A DNA stretch of 64,000 bases from Mucilaginibacter aquaedulcis (GCF_030409325.1 NZ_JAUFPR010000004.1:1039548-1103547); one strand, 5' to 3'. Shown: positions 35,462 through 44,961, numbered from the stretch's first letter. Translations and numbers: made by a program. The notes: generated by a model not told the origin, from the letters alone.

Positions 35462-36586
35462 ATGAATGATGTAATTGTAGTAGGCGGTGGTTTGGCAGGC
35501 TTGTTTAACGCCCTATTGCTTAACCGTGCAGGCCTTAAGGTTACAGTCATCGAAAAAAAAACGTACCCGATGCATCGTGTATGCGGCGAGTATATCTCTA
35601 ATGAAGTTATCCCTTTTCTGCATACGCTGGGTATTGATCTGGATGAGCTGAATGTTGCCCGCATCAACAGGCTCGAAGTAACTGCTGTATCTGGTACCAA
35701 ACTATCACAAAAGCTTGATCTGGGTGGTTTTGGCTTAAGCCGCTATACTTTTGATAATCTGCTGTACCAAAAAAGCCTGGCCGAGGGAGTGAATTTCATG
35801 ACAAGCGTCCGGGTAGAGGATATCTGTTTTGTAAATAACCATTTTGAGGTAATAACACCGGGTAATGTACTGACAGCTCCCCTGGTGATCGGGGCATTTG
35901 GAAAGCGGTCTAACCTTGATCAAAAATTAAAGCGACCTTTTTTTTTAAAGCGAAGTCCATACCTGGCTGTTAAATTCCATATCCGTATGGATCTGCCTGA
36001 TGATCTGATACAGCTGAATAATTATAAAGACGGTTATTGCGGCGTAAGCAAAACTGACGGCGACCGCTATTGCGTGTGCTATATGGCCCATCGGGATGAT
36101 TTGCGCAAATATGGAACGCTGCAAGGGCTGGAAGAGAACGTGATCCGCAAAAACCCGTATCTGGATGACATTTTTCGCAATGCCGACTTTTTACTGGATA
36201 AACCCGAGGTAATTAACGAGATATCTTTTGAAAAGAAAGCTCCTGTTGATGATCATATATTGATGAGTGGTGATACCGCCGGCATGATAGCCCCGCTTTG
36301 TGGCAACGGCATGACCATGGCTATCCATTCGGCAAAAATATTATCTGAAAAGATCATGAAATATTATCGTCCCGGTAATTTTAGCACGAAAAACCGTGCG
36401 GCTCTCGAAGCTGATTATACCCAAAGTTGGAACAGCCAGTTTGCGCGTCGTTTATGGGTGGGGCGACAACTGCAGCGCTTATTCGGCAACAATAATTCAA
36501 CCGCGCTTACTTTACATGTTTTAAACAACATGCCTGCGGTATCACGTTTTTTGATCAGTAAAACACATGGCAAACCTTTTGCCTGA
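35462..36586 (+). CDS. FAD-dependent oxidoreductase, geranylgeranyl reductase-like
   Basis: A 374-residue flavoprotein. The dinucleotide-binding motif GGGLAGL is at the N-terminus, followed by ViEKKTYPMHRVCGEYIS and later the FAD ribityl motif GDTAGMIAPLCGNGMTMA. This pattern is shared with geranylgeranyl reductases and related monooxygenases. It starts three bases after the PKS stop, so the two genes are almost certainly co-translated. It probably oxidises, or reduces a double bond in, the polyketide or its prenyl chain; which one is not determinable. Confidence 0.85.
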   Translation: MNDVIVVGGGLAGLFNALLLNRAGLKVTVIEKKTYPMHRVCGEYISNEVIPFLHTLGIDLDELNVARINRLEVTAVSGTKLSQKLDLGGFGLSRYTFDNLLYQKSLAEGVNFMTSVRVEDICFVNNHFEVITPGNVLTAPLVIGAFGKRSNLDQKLKRPFFLKRSPYLAVKFHIRMDLPDDLIQLNNYKDGYCGVSKTDGDRYCVCYMAHRDDLRKYGTLQGLEENVIRKNPYLDDIFRNADFLLDKPEVINEISFEKKAPVDDHILMSGDTAGMIAPLCGNGMTMAIHSAKILSEKIMKYYRPGNFSTKNRAALEADYTQSWNSQFARRLWVGRQLQRLFGNNNSTALTLHVLNNMPAVSRFLISKTHGKPFA

Positions 36587-36604
36587 TGCCGACGTATTGA
36601 TTAC

Positions 36605-37303
36605 ATGACAGACTTATCCGCGCGTGCCTTTGATGCCGAAATAATGGACGATTTTGATCTGCCTGCCAGTGAAGTTGCACCGGTTTTGGCAGGTTTAGGT
36701 AAAATGAACGCTTTATTTGGCGGGCATAATAACATTATTAAGGCATTAAAAAAGTTTCCCATACAAACAGGTTATTCGGTAAGTGACTGGGGCTGCGGCG
36801 GGGGCGATGCTCTGATAGCTGTTGCAAAATGGGCTGGTAAAAATGAACTTAATTTAAAGCTAACAGGTATCGATGCCGCCCGTTCTGCTGTTAATTTTGC
36901 TTTGGAAGCATCAGCGGGTTTTAGCAATATCAATTATTTGCAGGCCGATGTGATTGCCGATGCCTCTCTTATTCCTCAGTTTGACATTATCATCAGTAGC
37001 TTGTTCACGCACCATTTTGATGATCAGGATTGGGTACAGCTCATTAAAAATATGTATGCCTCGACACGTAAGGGTATCATCATTACTGATCTGCACCGGC
37101 ACTGGGTTTTGTACTATGCTATTTGGATAATAACCCACGCTTTTACCCGCAGCAAAATGGCGCGTAATGATGGCCCGCTGTCTGTAAAACGCGCCTTTAA
37201 AAAAGCTGAATTGGTGGCTTTACTTAAAAATGCAGGAATTGATAACTATAATTTAACATGGCGCTGGCCATTCCGTTGGCAGTTAATCATTCGCAAATCG
37301 TAA
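36605..37303 (+). CDS. SAM-dependent class I methyltransferase
   Basis: A 232-residue methyltransferase with the SAM-binding motif DWGCGGGDAL at about residues 61-70, the acidic motif II in GIDAARSAV, and DIIISSLFTHHFDD. It lies 18 bases after the oxidoreductase gene in the type III PKS operon. An O- or C-methylation of the polyketide product is the obvious inference. The closest named families are the UbiE/MT11-type small-molecule methyltransferases. Confidence 0.87.
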   Translation: MTDLSARAFDAEIMDDFDLPASEVAPVLAGLGKMNALFGGHNNIIKALKKFPIQTGYSVSDWGCGGGDALIAVAKWAGKNELNLKLTGIDAARSAVNFALEASAGFSNINYLQADVIADASLIPQFDIIISSLFTHHFDDQDWVQLIKNMYASTRKGIIITDLHRHWVLYYAIWIITHAFTRSKMARNDGPLSVKRAFKKAELVALLKNAGIDNYNLTWRWPFRWQLIIRKS

Positions 37304-37313
37304 CTTTACGGAT

Positions 37314-38378
37314 ATGAATTTGCGTGTATTGGTTTTAATAACCGCTTTGGGCGTTGCTATAACGCTATCATCAGTTAATTTTTATTTTCAGCACAAGTGG
37401 TACGATGTAATGGTAACTTTTTTAGCTACACTGGTTACCAGCTATGTAGTTTTTTATTACCTGATTGAAAAATACATTTACTCGCGTATAAAACTTATAT
37501 ACAAGCTTATCCATAACCTGAAACTGGGCCGCGACCTGCGCGATGCCCTGGGCGAGCATGTGAGCGCCAACCCTATAAACGATGTGGAGCAGGAAGTAAA
37601 GGAATGGGCCAAGCAAAAGAAAATTGAAATCGACGAACTGCGTAAGCAGGAAAAATTCCGTCGCGATTTCTTGTCGAATATATCACACGAGTTTAAAACA
37701 CCGCTTTTTGCTATCCAAGGATATATTGAGGCCCTTCAGGATGATGATTTTGACGACCGTGAAATGGCACGTCAATTCTTAGATAAGGCATCAAAAAATG
37801 TTGACAGGTTAAGTTATCTGATCAAAGATCTGGATGAAATATCTAAATTGGAATCAGGTGAAATTCCTATCAACTACAGCAAATTCAAGATCAACGATCT
37901 TATAAAAGAGGTTTTTGAATCATTGGAGATCAAAGGCAAGCAATATCATATTAAATTAATATTTAAACAAAAATATGATGAAGGCATCCTTGTGTATGCC
38001 GATCGTGAAAAAATAAGACAGGTTTTAGTTAACCTGATAGATAATTCTTTTAAATATGGTAAAGAAGAAGGCAGCACTGCGGTAAGCCTTTTTGTGCTGC
38101 ATGATCAGGTATTGGTTGAGGTAACTGACGATGGTATTGGTATTGAAGAAAAGTTCCTTCCTCGTTTATTTGAGCGGTTTTATCGTACCGATACCAGCCG
38201 TTCAAGGCAAATTGGCGGCTCGGGCCTGGGACTGGCCATTGTTAAGCATATTATTGAGGCCCATCAGCAAACCATTAACGTGCGCAGTACCGAAGGACTG
38301 GGTTCTACATTTGGGTTCACATTGCAAATTGCTAAACAGACTATACATTTACCCAATATACCAGTGTTGAAAAGTTAA
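37314..38378 (+). CDS. PhoR-like sensor histidine kinase
   Basis: A 354-residue kinase with two transmembrane helices (about residues 5-24 and 33-55) and almost no periplasmic loop, so it is like PhoR-type kinases that sense through a partner in the membrane. H125 in SNISHEFKTP is the phosphorylated residue. The catalytic motifs N (NLIDNSFKYG), G1 (DDGIGIEEK) and G2 (GGSGLGLAIVKH) are complete. No response regulator lies within the window. It starts 10 bases after the methyltransferase gene and precedes DUF47 and PiT phosphate genes, so a role in phosphate sensing is likely but inferred. Confidence 0.9.
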   Translation: MNLRVLVLITALGVAITLSSVNFYFQHKWYDVMVTFLATLVTSYVVFYYLIEKYIYSRIKLIYKLIHNLKLGRDLRDALGEHVSANPINDVEQEVKEWAKQKKIEIDELRKQEKFRRDFLSNISHEFKTPLFAIQGYIEALQDDDFDDREMARQFLDKASKNVDRLSYLIKDLDEISKLESGEIPINYSKFKINDLIKEVFESLEIKGKQYHIKLIFKQKYDEGILVYADREKIRQVLVNLIDNSFKYGKEEGSTAVSLFVLHDQVLVEVTDDGIGIEEKFLPRLFERFYRTDTSRSRQIGGSGLGLAIVKHIIEAHQQTINVRSTEGLGSTFGFTLQIAKQTIHLPNIPVLKS

Positions 38379-38427
38379 CATTAACTTAACATTCCGACCG
38401 TACCTTTACTTTTAATTTAGAACAACT

Positions 38428-39078
38428 ATGTCACTTAACAGCATATTCCAATATTTTGTACCCAAGGATAAAAAAATATTTTTTCCTTTATTTGAACAAG
38501 CGGCAAACAATGTAGTTATCATGGCTACCGTATTGGTTGAGGCTGTTAACTCCAACAATTCCGCTACGCAGGAAGAACTGTATAAGCAAATTGATAAATT
38601 AGAGAACAAAGGCGATGAACTTACCCACCAGATATACCTGGAGTTGGGTAAAAACTTCATTACTCCTTTTGATCGCGAAGATATACATGCCCTGGCAACT
38701 GCCATTGATGATGTGGCCGATTATATTCACGGAGCCGCAAACCGCATGAGCCTGTATAAAATTGATGATTTTAGCGAGCATATCCGCAAATTATCTGACC
38801 TGATCCTACAAGCCAGCATTGACCTTGAAAAAGCGGTTAAGGAATTAAAGGATCTTAGAAACGTACGTAACATTGCCGATTCGTGCATCAGGATAAATAG
38901 TGTGGAAAACCAGGCAGATTACGTATTTGACCGCGCCGTGGCTGATTTATTCCTTTACGAAAAAGATGCTATCCGCCTTATTAAATATAAAGAGATACTT
39001 GCTGCCCTGGAAACCGCAACCGATATGTGCGAAGATGCAGCCAATGTGATGGAATCAATTTTAGTTAAAAACGCGTAA
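38428..39078 (+). CDS. DUF47 (PhoU-like) phosphate transport accessory protein
   Basis: A 216-residue helical cytoplasmic protein. DUF47 signatures include FPLFEQAANNVVIMATVLVE, KLENKGDELTH and DREDIHALATAIDDVADY. In many bacteria these proteins pair with PiT transporters and may regulate their activity or metal state. Here it precedes the PiT gene by 22 bases and follows a PhoR-like kinase. Confidence 0.9.
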   Translation: MSLNSIFQYFVPKDKKIFFPLFEQAANNVVIMATVLVEAVNSNNSATQEELYKQIDKLENKGDELTHQIYLELGKNFITPFDREDIHALATAIDDVADYIHGAANRMSLYKIDDFSEHIRKLSDLILQASIDLEKAVKELKDLRNVRNIADSCIRINSVENQADYVFDRAVADLFLYEKDAIRLIKYKEILAALETATDMCEDAANVMESILVKNA

Positions 39079-39100
39079 GCATACTTAATCACCCCCATAG

Positions 39101-40111
39101 ATGGTTACCTCCCTACTCGTAGTTGTTGTTGTTCTTGCCCTTTTGTTTGACTATACCAATGGTTTTCATGATGCTGCCAACTCAATTGCCACTATAGTAT
39201 CAACTAAGGTACTAACCCCTTTTCAGGCAGTTTTAATGGCTGCCATATTTAATTTTATCGCCTACTTTTTTATTAAAGATCATAAGGTAGCCAATACCGT
39301 ATCAAAAATTGTATTGGAGCACTTTGTTACCATACATGTAATACTGGCCGGCTTAATAGCTGCAATTTCCTGGAACCTGATCACCTGGTGGTTTGGTATC
39401 CCCTCAAGCTCATCGCATACACTGATAGGCGGTTTTGCGGGAGCAGGTATGGCAAATGCGCTTTACATGCACGTAAACCCGTTAAAAGCCATTGAAATGG
39501 ACTATGTGCTTACCATTATAGCCTACATTGTGCTGGCGCCTTTTATTGGTTTGGCCATAGCCTATATTGTAACTATCCTTATACTACATATATGTAAAAG
39601 GGCAAGGCCGGCTGTTGCCGAGCGTTGGTTTAAAAGATTACAGCTGGTTTCGGCAGCTGCCCTAAGTTATGCTCACGGTGGTAACGATGCCCAAAAGGTA
39701 ATGGGTATATTGTACGTAACGCTGGTTACATCAAACGTAATCAAGAGCGGAGCCCCAATGCCCGAGTGGATCCCGCTGGCCTGTTATTCGGCCATTGCAG
39801 CAGGTACCATGTCTGGTGGCTGGAAGATCGTTAAAACCATGGGTTCAAAAATTACCAAGGTAACCCCATTAGAGGGTGTGAGCGCGGAAAGCGCCGGTGC
39901 TATAACCCTGTTTATCACAGAGCGTTTTGGTATACCGGTTTCAACCACGCATACTATTACCGGTTCAATCATTGGTGTGGGCTTAACCAAACGGGTTTCG
40001 GCAGTACGCTGGGGTGTAACTATTAACCTTGTTTGGGCCTGGATTATTACCATTCCAATCTCGGCTCTCATTGCTGCCGGTATATTTGCTTTGTTAAGAG
40101 TGATAGGATAG
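39101..40111 (+). CDS. Inorganic phosphate transporter, PiT family
   Basis: A 336-residue polytopic protein with the two inverted-repeat signatures of PiT/PHO4 transporters: FDYTNGFHDAANSIATIVSTKV near the N-terminus, SSSHTLIGG, HGGNDAQKVMGI, and STTHTITGSIIG in the second half. It should import phosphate with a cation, usually as metal-phosphate with H+. It is co-directional with the DUF47 gene and the kinase. Confidence 0.94.
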   Translation: MVTSLLVVVVVLALLFDYTNGFHDAANSIATIVSTKVLTPFQAVLMAAIFNFIAYFFIKDHKVANTVSKIVLEHFVTIHVILAGLIAAISWNLITWWFGIPSSSSHTLIGGFAGAGMANALYMHVNPLKAIEMDYVLTIIAYIVLAPFIGLAIAYIVTILILHICKRARPAVAERWFKRLQLVSAAALSYAHGGNDAQKVMGILYVTLVTSNVIKSGAPMPEWIPLACYSAIAAGTMSGGWKIVKTMGSKITKVTPLEGVSAESAGAITLFITERFGIPVSTTHTITGSIIGVGLTKRVSAVRWGVTINLVWAWIITIPISALIAAGIFALLRVIG

Positions 40112-40152
40112 CCTTTTTCATCTCCTGCTTTTTTTACTAAATTTAACCACCT

Positions 40153-40881
40153 ATGAAATCAAAAATTTTAGTAATAACAGGCTTGCTGGCGTTCATAACT
40201 TTTGCCAGTGTTGATACGCTTCATCAATCGGCCATGGCCGCTACACCTGTACAGATTATCCCAACCAACTTAGAGATAGGCAACGGGTTAAAACAGGCGC
40301 TTGAAATTGCCACAAATAAAAGCTCTGATCAGCTTTCGTCGGTGAATGGCTTTTTTGGTAACGCTGCTGTTAAAATACTTTTCCCTCCCGAGGCGCAAAA
40401 GGCCGAAAAAACCTTGCGCAGTTTAGGTATGGGTAAATTGTGCGATAACGTTATATTATCCCTTAATCGCGCGGCAGAGGATGCAGCCAAGCAGGCTAAG
40501 CCTATTTTTGTTGATGCCCTTAAGCAAATGACCCTGCAAGATGTAAGCAATATTTTGTTGGGTAAGCAAGATGCCGCAACTCAATATTTTAAACGTACTA
40601 CTACCACCCAGTTAACTGCCAAATTTAAGCCGGTGATTCAAACCAGCCTAAACAAAGCTAATGCAACCAAATATTATACAGATGCTGCGTTAACTTATAA
40701 TAAGGTGCCCTTTGTAAAAAAGCTTAACCCAGATATTAGTGATTATGCTACCCAAAAAGCTATTGATGGATTATTTATGGAGATTGCCAAAGAGGAATTG
40801 AATATCCGCTCAAACTTAGGCGCTCGCAGCACCCCGTTATTGCAAAAGGTATTTGCCTTTGCAGATAAAAAGAAATCCTGA
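40153..40881 (+). CDS. DUF4197 secreted protein
   Basis: A 242-residue protein with a short signal peptide (about 25 residues). The DUF4197 pattern is complete: GLKQALEIATNKSS, VKILFPPEAQ, LNRAAEDAA, and TQYFKRTTTTQL then ATQKAIDGLF. The family is periplasmic, helical and of unknown function. It lies 41 bases after the PiT gene and could belong to the same transcript. Confidence 0.88.
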   Translation: MKSKILVITGLLAFITFASVDTLHQSAMAATPVQIIPTNLEIGNGLKQALEIATNKSSDQLSSVNGFFGNAAVKILFPPEAQKAEKTLRSLGMGKLCDNVILSLNRAAEDAAKQAKPIFVDALKQMTLQDVSNILLGKQDAATQYFKRTTTTQLTAKFKPVIQTSLNKANATKYYTDAALTYNKVPFVKKLNPDISDYATQKAIDGLFMEIAKEELNIRSNLGARSTPLLQKVFAFADKKKS

Positions 40882-40894
40882 GAAAACTGCTTTT

Positions 40895-40953
40895 GTTATC
40901 CTGAGGAACGAAGGATCTATAGTGAGTAGAAATTCTTCGTTCCTGAGAATGAC
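40895..40953. repeat. REP-like palindromic element, GTCAT...ATGAC family variant
   Basis: CTGAGGAACGAAG near the start pairs with CTTCGTTCCTGAG near the end with one mismatch, and the outer ends GTTAT/AATGAC match the family. Located 3' of the DUF4197 gene. Confidence 0.7.
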
Positions 40954-41016
40954 AAAGTTTTGTTTAGTTTAAATTATACTTGAAACCTTAGTATTAATCT
41001 TTAACTGAACTATCCG

Positions 41017-42360
41017 CTATTGCTTCTGAAATTTCACCTTCACATTAACTGTTTCAGGTTTGCCATTGGTATTACCTACCCAGGCCGAGCCATTTTTTAT
41101 GAGGTCTGTTGCTTTTTGATCGGCTGCGGGATTAAGATTCTTTTTAATTTTGAAATCGCTTACTGTACCATCAGAATTAACTACGAAAGTTACATTTACA
41201 GAGCCCTCGGTACCATCCGGTAAATTGGCGTTATCGTGCAAGTATTTCTTAAAGTCGTCCCAACCAATTTGCGGATGAGCACCGGTAGTTTTTTTAGTAC
41301 CGTAGCCAACTGTTACCACTTCACTAAGTGCACCACCAATCTCTTTCAGTTCAATTTTTACGCTGTCCCCTCTTTTTGCGCTTATTTGTTTACGTTCATA
41401 GCCTATGGAGGCAATATCCAATGTTTCGTTATCACCAGATACAGGCAAAGCAAAATATCCTTTAGTATCGGTTACGGTTGATTTATTAGTGCCTTTAACC
41501 CTTATAGCGGCACCAATTACCGGCGCCCCATCGGTTTTTGAGGTTATGATACCGGCAATACGGCGCGGATCATATTGTGCTCCTGATTGACTTGCAGGTA
41601 CTGCGGTAACTCCGTTCACTCTTCCCTGTAACATGGTTGTGGCAGGTTTTCCGGAAGCTTTGGTTTTATTATTAGCGGCGAGATAATCCAGGCTATCCTG
41701 TTTGCTTTTTGAGGTATAATTCATCACCACTACCTCGCTTAGCTGCTGTGTATTATCTTTTTTTTCTTCCTGAGCTTTAACAGGAGGTGCGGAATAACCT
41801 GCCGCAACATTAGTTTCCGGAGCAGAAGCAGGCATACTGGCATCAGCCGCTGAAATTTCCTGCTGATACACAGACTTTTTCTCTAATGGCTTAACGGCTG
41901 GTTTTACTACCGAGGTTTCTTTAGAGACTACTTCGTTCTGGGCAACTAAGGGTGCTTTAGCTTTAACGTCAGAAGTAGAAGTAGGTGATGTATCTTTAGG
42001 TAATTCAATTTTGGTGTTGTCGGCAGGTAAAGCATTAGCGGTTTGTTTTTGCTCAGCGGGAGGTGTTTTTTTAAGCCATAGCCCCCCGATAGCTAATATG
42101 ATCACCACAGATGCTGCTATTGACCACACCTTCCAGGGAATGATGCGGCCTTTTTTTTGCTCAGTACGTTGATGCAGGCGCTCGGTCATGAGGTTTAAAT
42201 TAACCTGCTGGTCTTTGCCATTGGCTTCATACCCTTCCAAAGCCTCCATCAAAAATGGGTCATCAAGAGCCTCTTGCTCCAGTTTATGCATAGCCGGGGC
42301 ATTAAGTTCGCCATTCAGGTACTTCCTTATCTGCAATATGTCTGCTTGTTTATTCCTCAC
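41017..42360 (-). CDS. Anti-sigma-like membrane protein with carboxypeptidase-like and TonB-C-like domains
   Basis: A 447-residue protein. The cytoplasmic head (1-75) resembles anti-sigma N-termini, and one transmembrane helix lies at about 77-96. The periplasmic part is Ala/Pro/Lys-rich to 200, contains LSEVVVMNY (207-214), a carboxypeptidase regulatory-like beta domain (268-340), LSEVVTVGYGTKK (345-357) and a TonB C-terminal-like domain (370-447). The EVV.VGYG motif normally follows the CarboxypepD_reg domain in SusC proteins. The GTG start lies 11 bases inside the end of the ECF sigma gene, so the pair is coupled. Domains are seen; the anti-sigma role is inferred. Confidence 0.75.
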   Translation of the reverse strand: MRNKQADILQIRKYLNGELNAPAMHKLEQEALDDPFLMEALEGYEANGKDQQVNLNLMTERLHQRTEQKKGRIIPWKVWSIAASVVIILAIGGLWLKKTPPAEQKQTANALPADNTKIELPKDTSPTSTSDVKAKAPLVAQNEVVSKETSVVKPAVKPLEKKSVYQQEISAADASMPASAPETNVAAGYSAPPVKAQEEKKDNTQQLSEVVVMNYTSKSKQDSLDYLAANNKTKASGKPATTMLQGRVNGVTAVPASQSGAQYDPRRIAGIITSKTDGAPVIGAAIRVKGTNKSTVTDTKGYFALPVSGDNETLDIASIGYERKQISAKRGDSVKIELKEIGGALSEVVTVGYGTKKTTGAHPQIGWDDFKKYLHDNANLPDGTEGSVNVTFVVNSDGTVSDFKIKKNLNPAADQKATDLIKNGSAWVGNTNGKPETVNVKVKFQKQ

Positions 42361-42922
42361 TGCTCTTCTCCAGGCAAATTTTTAAGTTTCGTTTGCCGTT
42401 TTGTATATAACTCTTTACTTCATTTAAACTGAACCCGGTAATATCGGCCACCTCTTTGTAACACTTTTCCTTTAAATAAAACAGATCAATGCTTTGTTTT
42501 TGGCCTCCGGTTAGCTTATCAATACAGTTTTCTAAAACTTTATAAGCTTCTTCGCGGTTGTTAGTATCAGGATGCAGTAAAGGAGTAAATTCCATAACTT
42601 CATCCAAAGCAACTACATCCATCTTTTTATCAGTCCTTAACTGCATCAAGCAATAATTGCGCCCAAGTACGTATAACCAGCTTCTGAAAACAGTGATATT
42701 ATGCTGTTGTACTTTCATAACCAGTTCTTCAAATATGCCCATCACCGCGTCTTTGGCTAAATCTTCATCCTTGAGGTACTTTAAGCAAATACCGTAAACC
42801 AAAGGCATGTACCGCTCATAAAGCTGACCTAATATAGTTAGGTCGCCGTTGTTGCGGTATGCAGACAGCAATTCGTCGTCAGTTGATGAACTCAGTTTAT
42901 TTGGTTTGATAAAATTGGTCAT
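42350..42922 (-). CDS. ECF RNA polymerase sigma factor
   Basis: A 190-residue sigma-70 family protein from the ATG at 42922; a TTG four codons earlier is ignored. Region 2 contains LGQLYERYMPLVYGICLKYLKD and region 4 has LTGGQKQSIDLFYLKEKCYKEVAD with the HTH NEVKSYIQNGKRNLK. It overlaps the gene for the anti-sigma-like membrane protein, the usual arrangement for an envelope signal pathway. It is divergent from the vWA-domain gene 80 bases away, a natural target. Confidence 0.88.
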   Translation of the reverse strand: MTNFIKPNKLSSSTDDELLSAYRNNGDLTILGQLYERYMPLVYGICLKYLKDEDLAKDAVMGIFEELVMKVQQHNITVFRSWLYVLGRNYCLMQLRTDKKMDVVALDEVMEFTPLLHPDTNNREEAYKVLENCIDKLTGGQKQSIDLFYLKEKCYKEVADITGFSLNEVKSYIQNGKRNLKICLEKSSEE

Positions 42923-43002
42923 TAAAAAGCGCAAAATAAATTTTTTAAACCGTTTATGGAAATTAAGCAGCTATTACATCCTTATTAAAAAAAGATCAGG
43001 AT

Positions 43003-44961
43003 ATGAAACAGCTACTATTCATTTTAATACTTGCGGGGTTTACAGGATTTAAATCTGCAGGTAACCGTCACATTAGCGGAACGGTTTATGATAACAACAA
43101 ATCTGCATTGCCGGGTGTGCACGTACTGATAACCGGCACGCAGACCGCCGCACTTACCGATGTAAAAGGGCATTACAACATTGATGTGCCTGAAGGTAAA
43201 GCCAGTTTAACCTTTAGTTTTATTGGCTTTGAAACACAAACAGTAAAAGTTGGAAAAAACAATACTATTGATGTTTACCTGCAGGCATCAAACCTGCAAT
43301 TGAATGAAGTGGTAGCAGTGGGTTATGGTTCCGAAAAGAAAAAAGATTTAACAGGTGCAGTAACAAGTATTAACCCGGCACCAGTGGCAGGACTACAGGG
43401 AAAGCTTGCCGGAGTTAGCGTTGCATCGGCACCGGCTGCCAAAGTGATGATAAGAGGGACTAACAGCATCCGCCGCTACAGTGCCAATGATATGATGATG
43501 ATGCCCCCACCTGCTGAAAATACAGAAAGCTATAAGGGTATTACCGAAAACGGATTTAAGACTACCGAAAGCGAACCGCTATCAACCTTTTCTGTTGATG
43601 TAGATGCGGCATCATACAGCAATGTGAGGCGTTTTATTAACAGTGGGCAATTACCTCCTGCAGATGCGGTGAGGATAGAAGAAATGATCAATTACTTTCA
43701 TTATAACCTGGCAGGCCCTACAAGCAATGAGCCTGTAGCCATTAATACTGAACTTTCCGCAGCTCCATGGAACAGTAATCACCGCTTATTGCGTATCGGT
43801 TTAAAGGCCAAAACTATTGCTACAGATAAATTACCGGCTTCAAACCTGGTGTTTTTGATAGATGTTTCTGGATCAATGGATGAACCAACGAAATTGCCTC
43901 TGGTACAATCTTCATTAAAAATGCTGGTTAACCAGTTACGGCCGAAGGATAAGGTAGCCATTGTAGTATACGCCGGTGCAGCTGGTGTAGTATTACCTGC
44001 AACATCCGGCGATAAAAAGACCACAATTAATAATGCCATTGATAACCTGCAGGCCGGTGGCTCAACAGCAGGCGGAGCAGGAATTAAGCTGGCCTACAAA
44101 ATTGCACAGGAAAACTTTATGAAAGGCGGCAATAACCGTGTTATGCTGGCTACCGACGGTGATTTTAACGTTGGGGCATCAAGTGATGATGATATGGAAA
44201 AGCTGATAGAGAAAGAACGGGAAAGCGGTATATCATTGTCTGTTTTAGGGTTTGGTATGGGTAATTATAAAGATAGCAAAATGGAAACCCTTGCCGATAA
44301 AGGCAACGGTAACTACGCCTACATCGATAACATTACAGAGGCTCGTAAAACACTGATCAGCGAGTTTGGCGGCACCTTGTTCACTATTGCAAAAGATGTA
44401 AAGCTACAAGTAGAATTTAACCCCGCCAAAGTACAGGCTTACCGGCTGGTGGGCTACGAGAACCGGGCATTAAATAAGGAGGATTTTAACAATGATAAAA
44501 AGGATGCCGGGGATATGGGATCGGGACATACGGTAACGGCGTTTTATGAAATAATACCTGCCGGAGTTAAAGATGATTATTCGGGAAGTGTAGATCCGCT
44601 TAAATATCAGAAACCGAAGCCCGTGCAGTATACCAATATATCTGATGAAATGCTGACCATTAAGTTTCGCTATAAACAACCAACCTCATCGGTAAGTAAA
44701 ATGAGCCATGTGGAGGTGTATGATAAACCGCTTGCATTAAATTCAACCTCAACCGATTTCAGGTTTGCGGCTGCTGTTGCCGAGTTTGGTATGCTGTTGC
44801 GCGATTCGCAGTTTAAGCAACATGCTACTTATGATCAGGCTATTAAAATGGCCCGCGCCGCCAAAGGTGACGATGCTGAAGGTTACCGGGCCGAGTTTAT
44901 TAAACTGGCCGAAAGCGCCAAATTATTAAACCCAAACAAGACGTTGGCATCTGAAGAGTAA
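43003..44961 (+). CDS. vWA-domain (YfbK-like) protein with SusC-like N-terminus
   Basis: A 652-residue exported protein. A signal peptide is followed by a carboxypeptidase regulatory-like domain (24-93) and then a SusC-like stretch (98-157) with NEVVAVGYGSEKKKDLTGAVTS-type text and a truncated plug (LQGKLAGVSV, KVMIRGTNSI). From about 190 it becomes YfbK: a linker with STFSVDVDAASYSNVRRFI, a vWA domain (280-460) with MIDAS DVSGS at 287-291 and LATDGD at 382-387, and a C-terminal DUF3520-like part. No beta-barrel is present. It is divergent from the ECF sigma/anti-sigma pair, whose anti-sigma partner carries the same SusC-like motif. Confidence 0.85.
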   Translation: MKQLLFILILAGFTGFKSAGNRHISGTVYDNNKSALPGVHVLITGTQTAALTDVKGHYNIDVPEGKASLTFSFIGFETQTVKVGKNNTIDVYLQASNLQLNEVVAVGYGSEKKKDLTGAVTSINPAPVAGLQGKLAGVSVASAPAAKVMIRGTNSIRRYSANDMMMMPPPAENTESYKGITENGFKTTESEPLSTFSVDVDAASYSNVRRFINSGQLPPADAVRIEEMINYFHYNLAGPTSNEPVAINTELSAAPWNSNHRLLRIGLKAKTIATDKLPASNLVFLIDVSGSMDEPTKLPLVQSSLKMLVNQLRPKDKVAIVVYAGAAGVVLPATSGDKKTTINNAIDNLQAGGSTAGGAGIKLAYKIAQENFMKGGNNRVMLATDGDFNVGASSDDDMEKLIEKERESGISLSVLGFGMGNYKDSKMETLADKGNGNYAYIDNITEARKTLISEFGGTLFTIAKDVKLQVEFNPAKVQAYRLVGYENRALNKEDFNNDKKDAGDMGSGHTVTAFYEIIPAGVKDDYSGSVDPLKYQKPKPVQYTNISDEMLTIKFRYKQPTSSVSKMSHVEVYDKPLALNSTSTDFRFAAAVAEFGMLLRDSQFKQHATYDQAIKMARAAKGDDAEGYRAEFIKLAESAKLLNPNKTLASEE

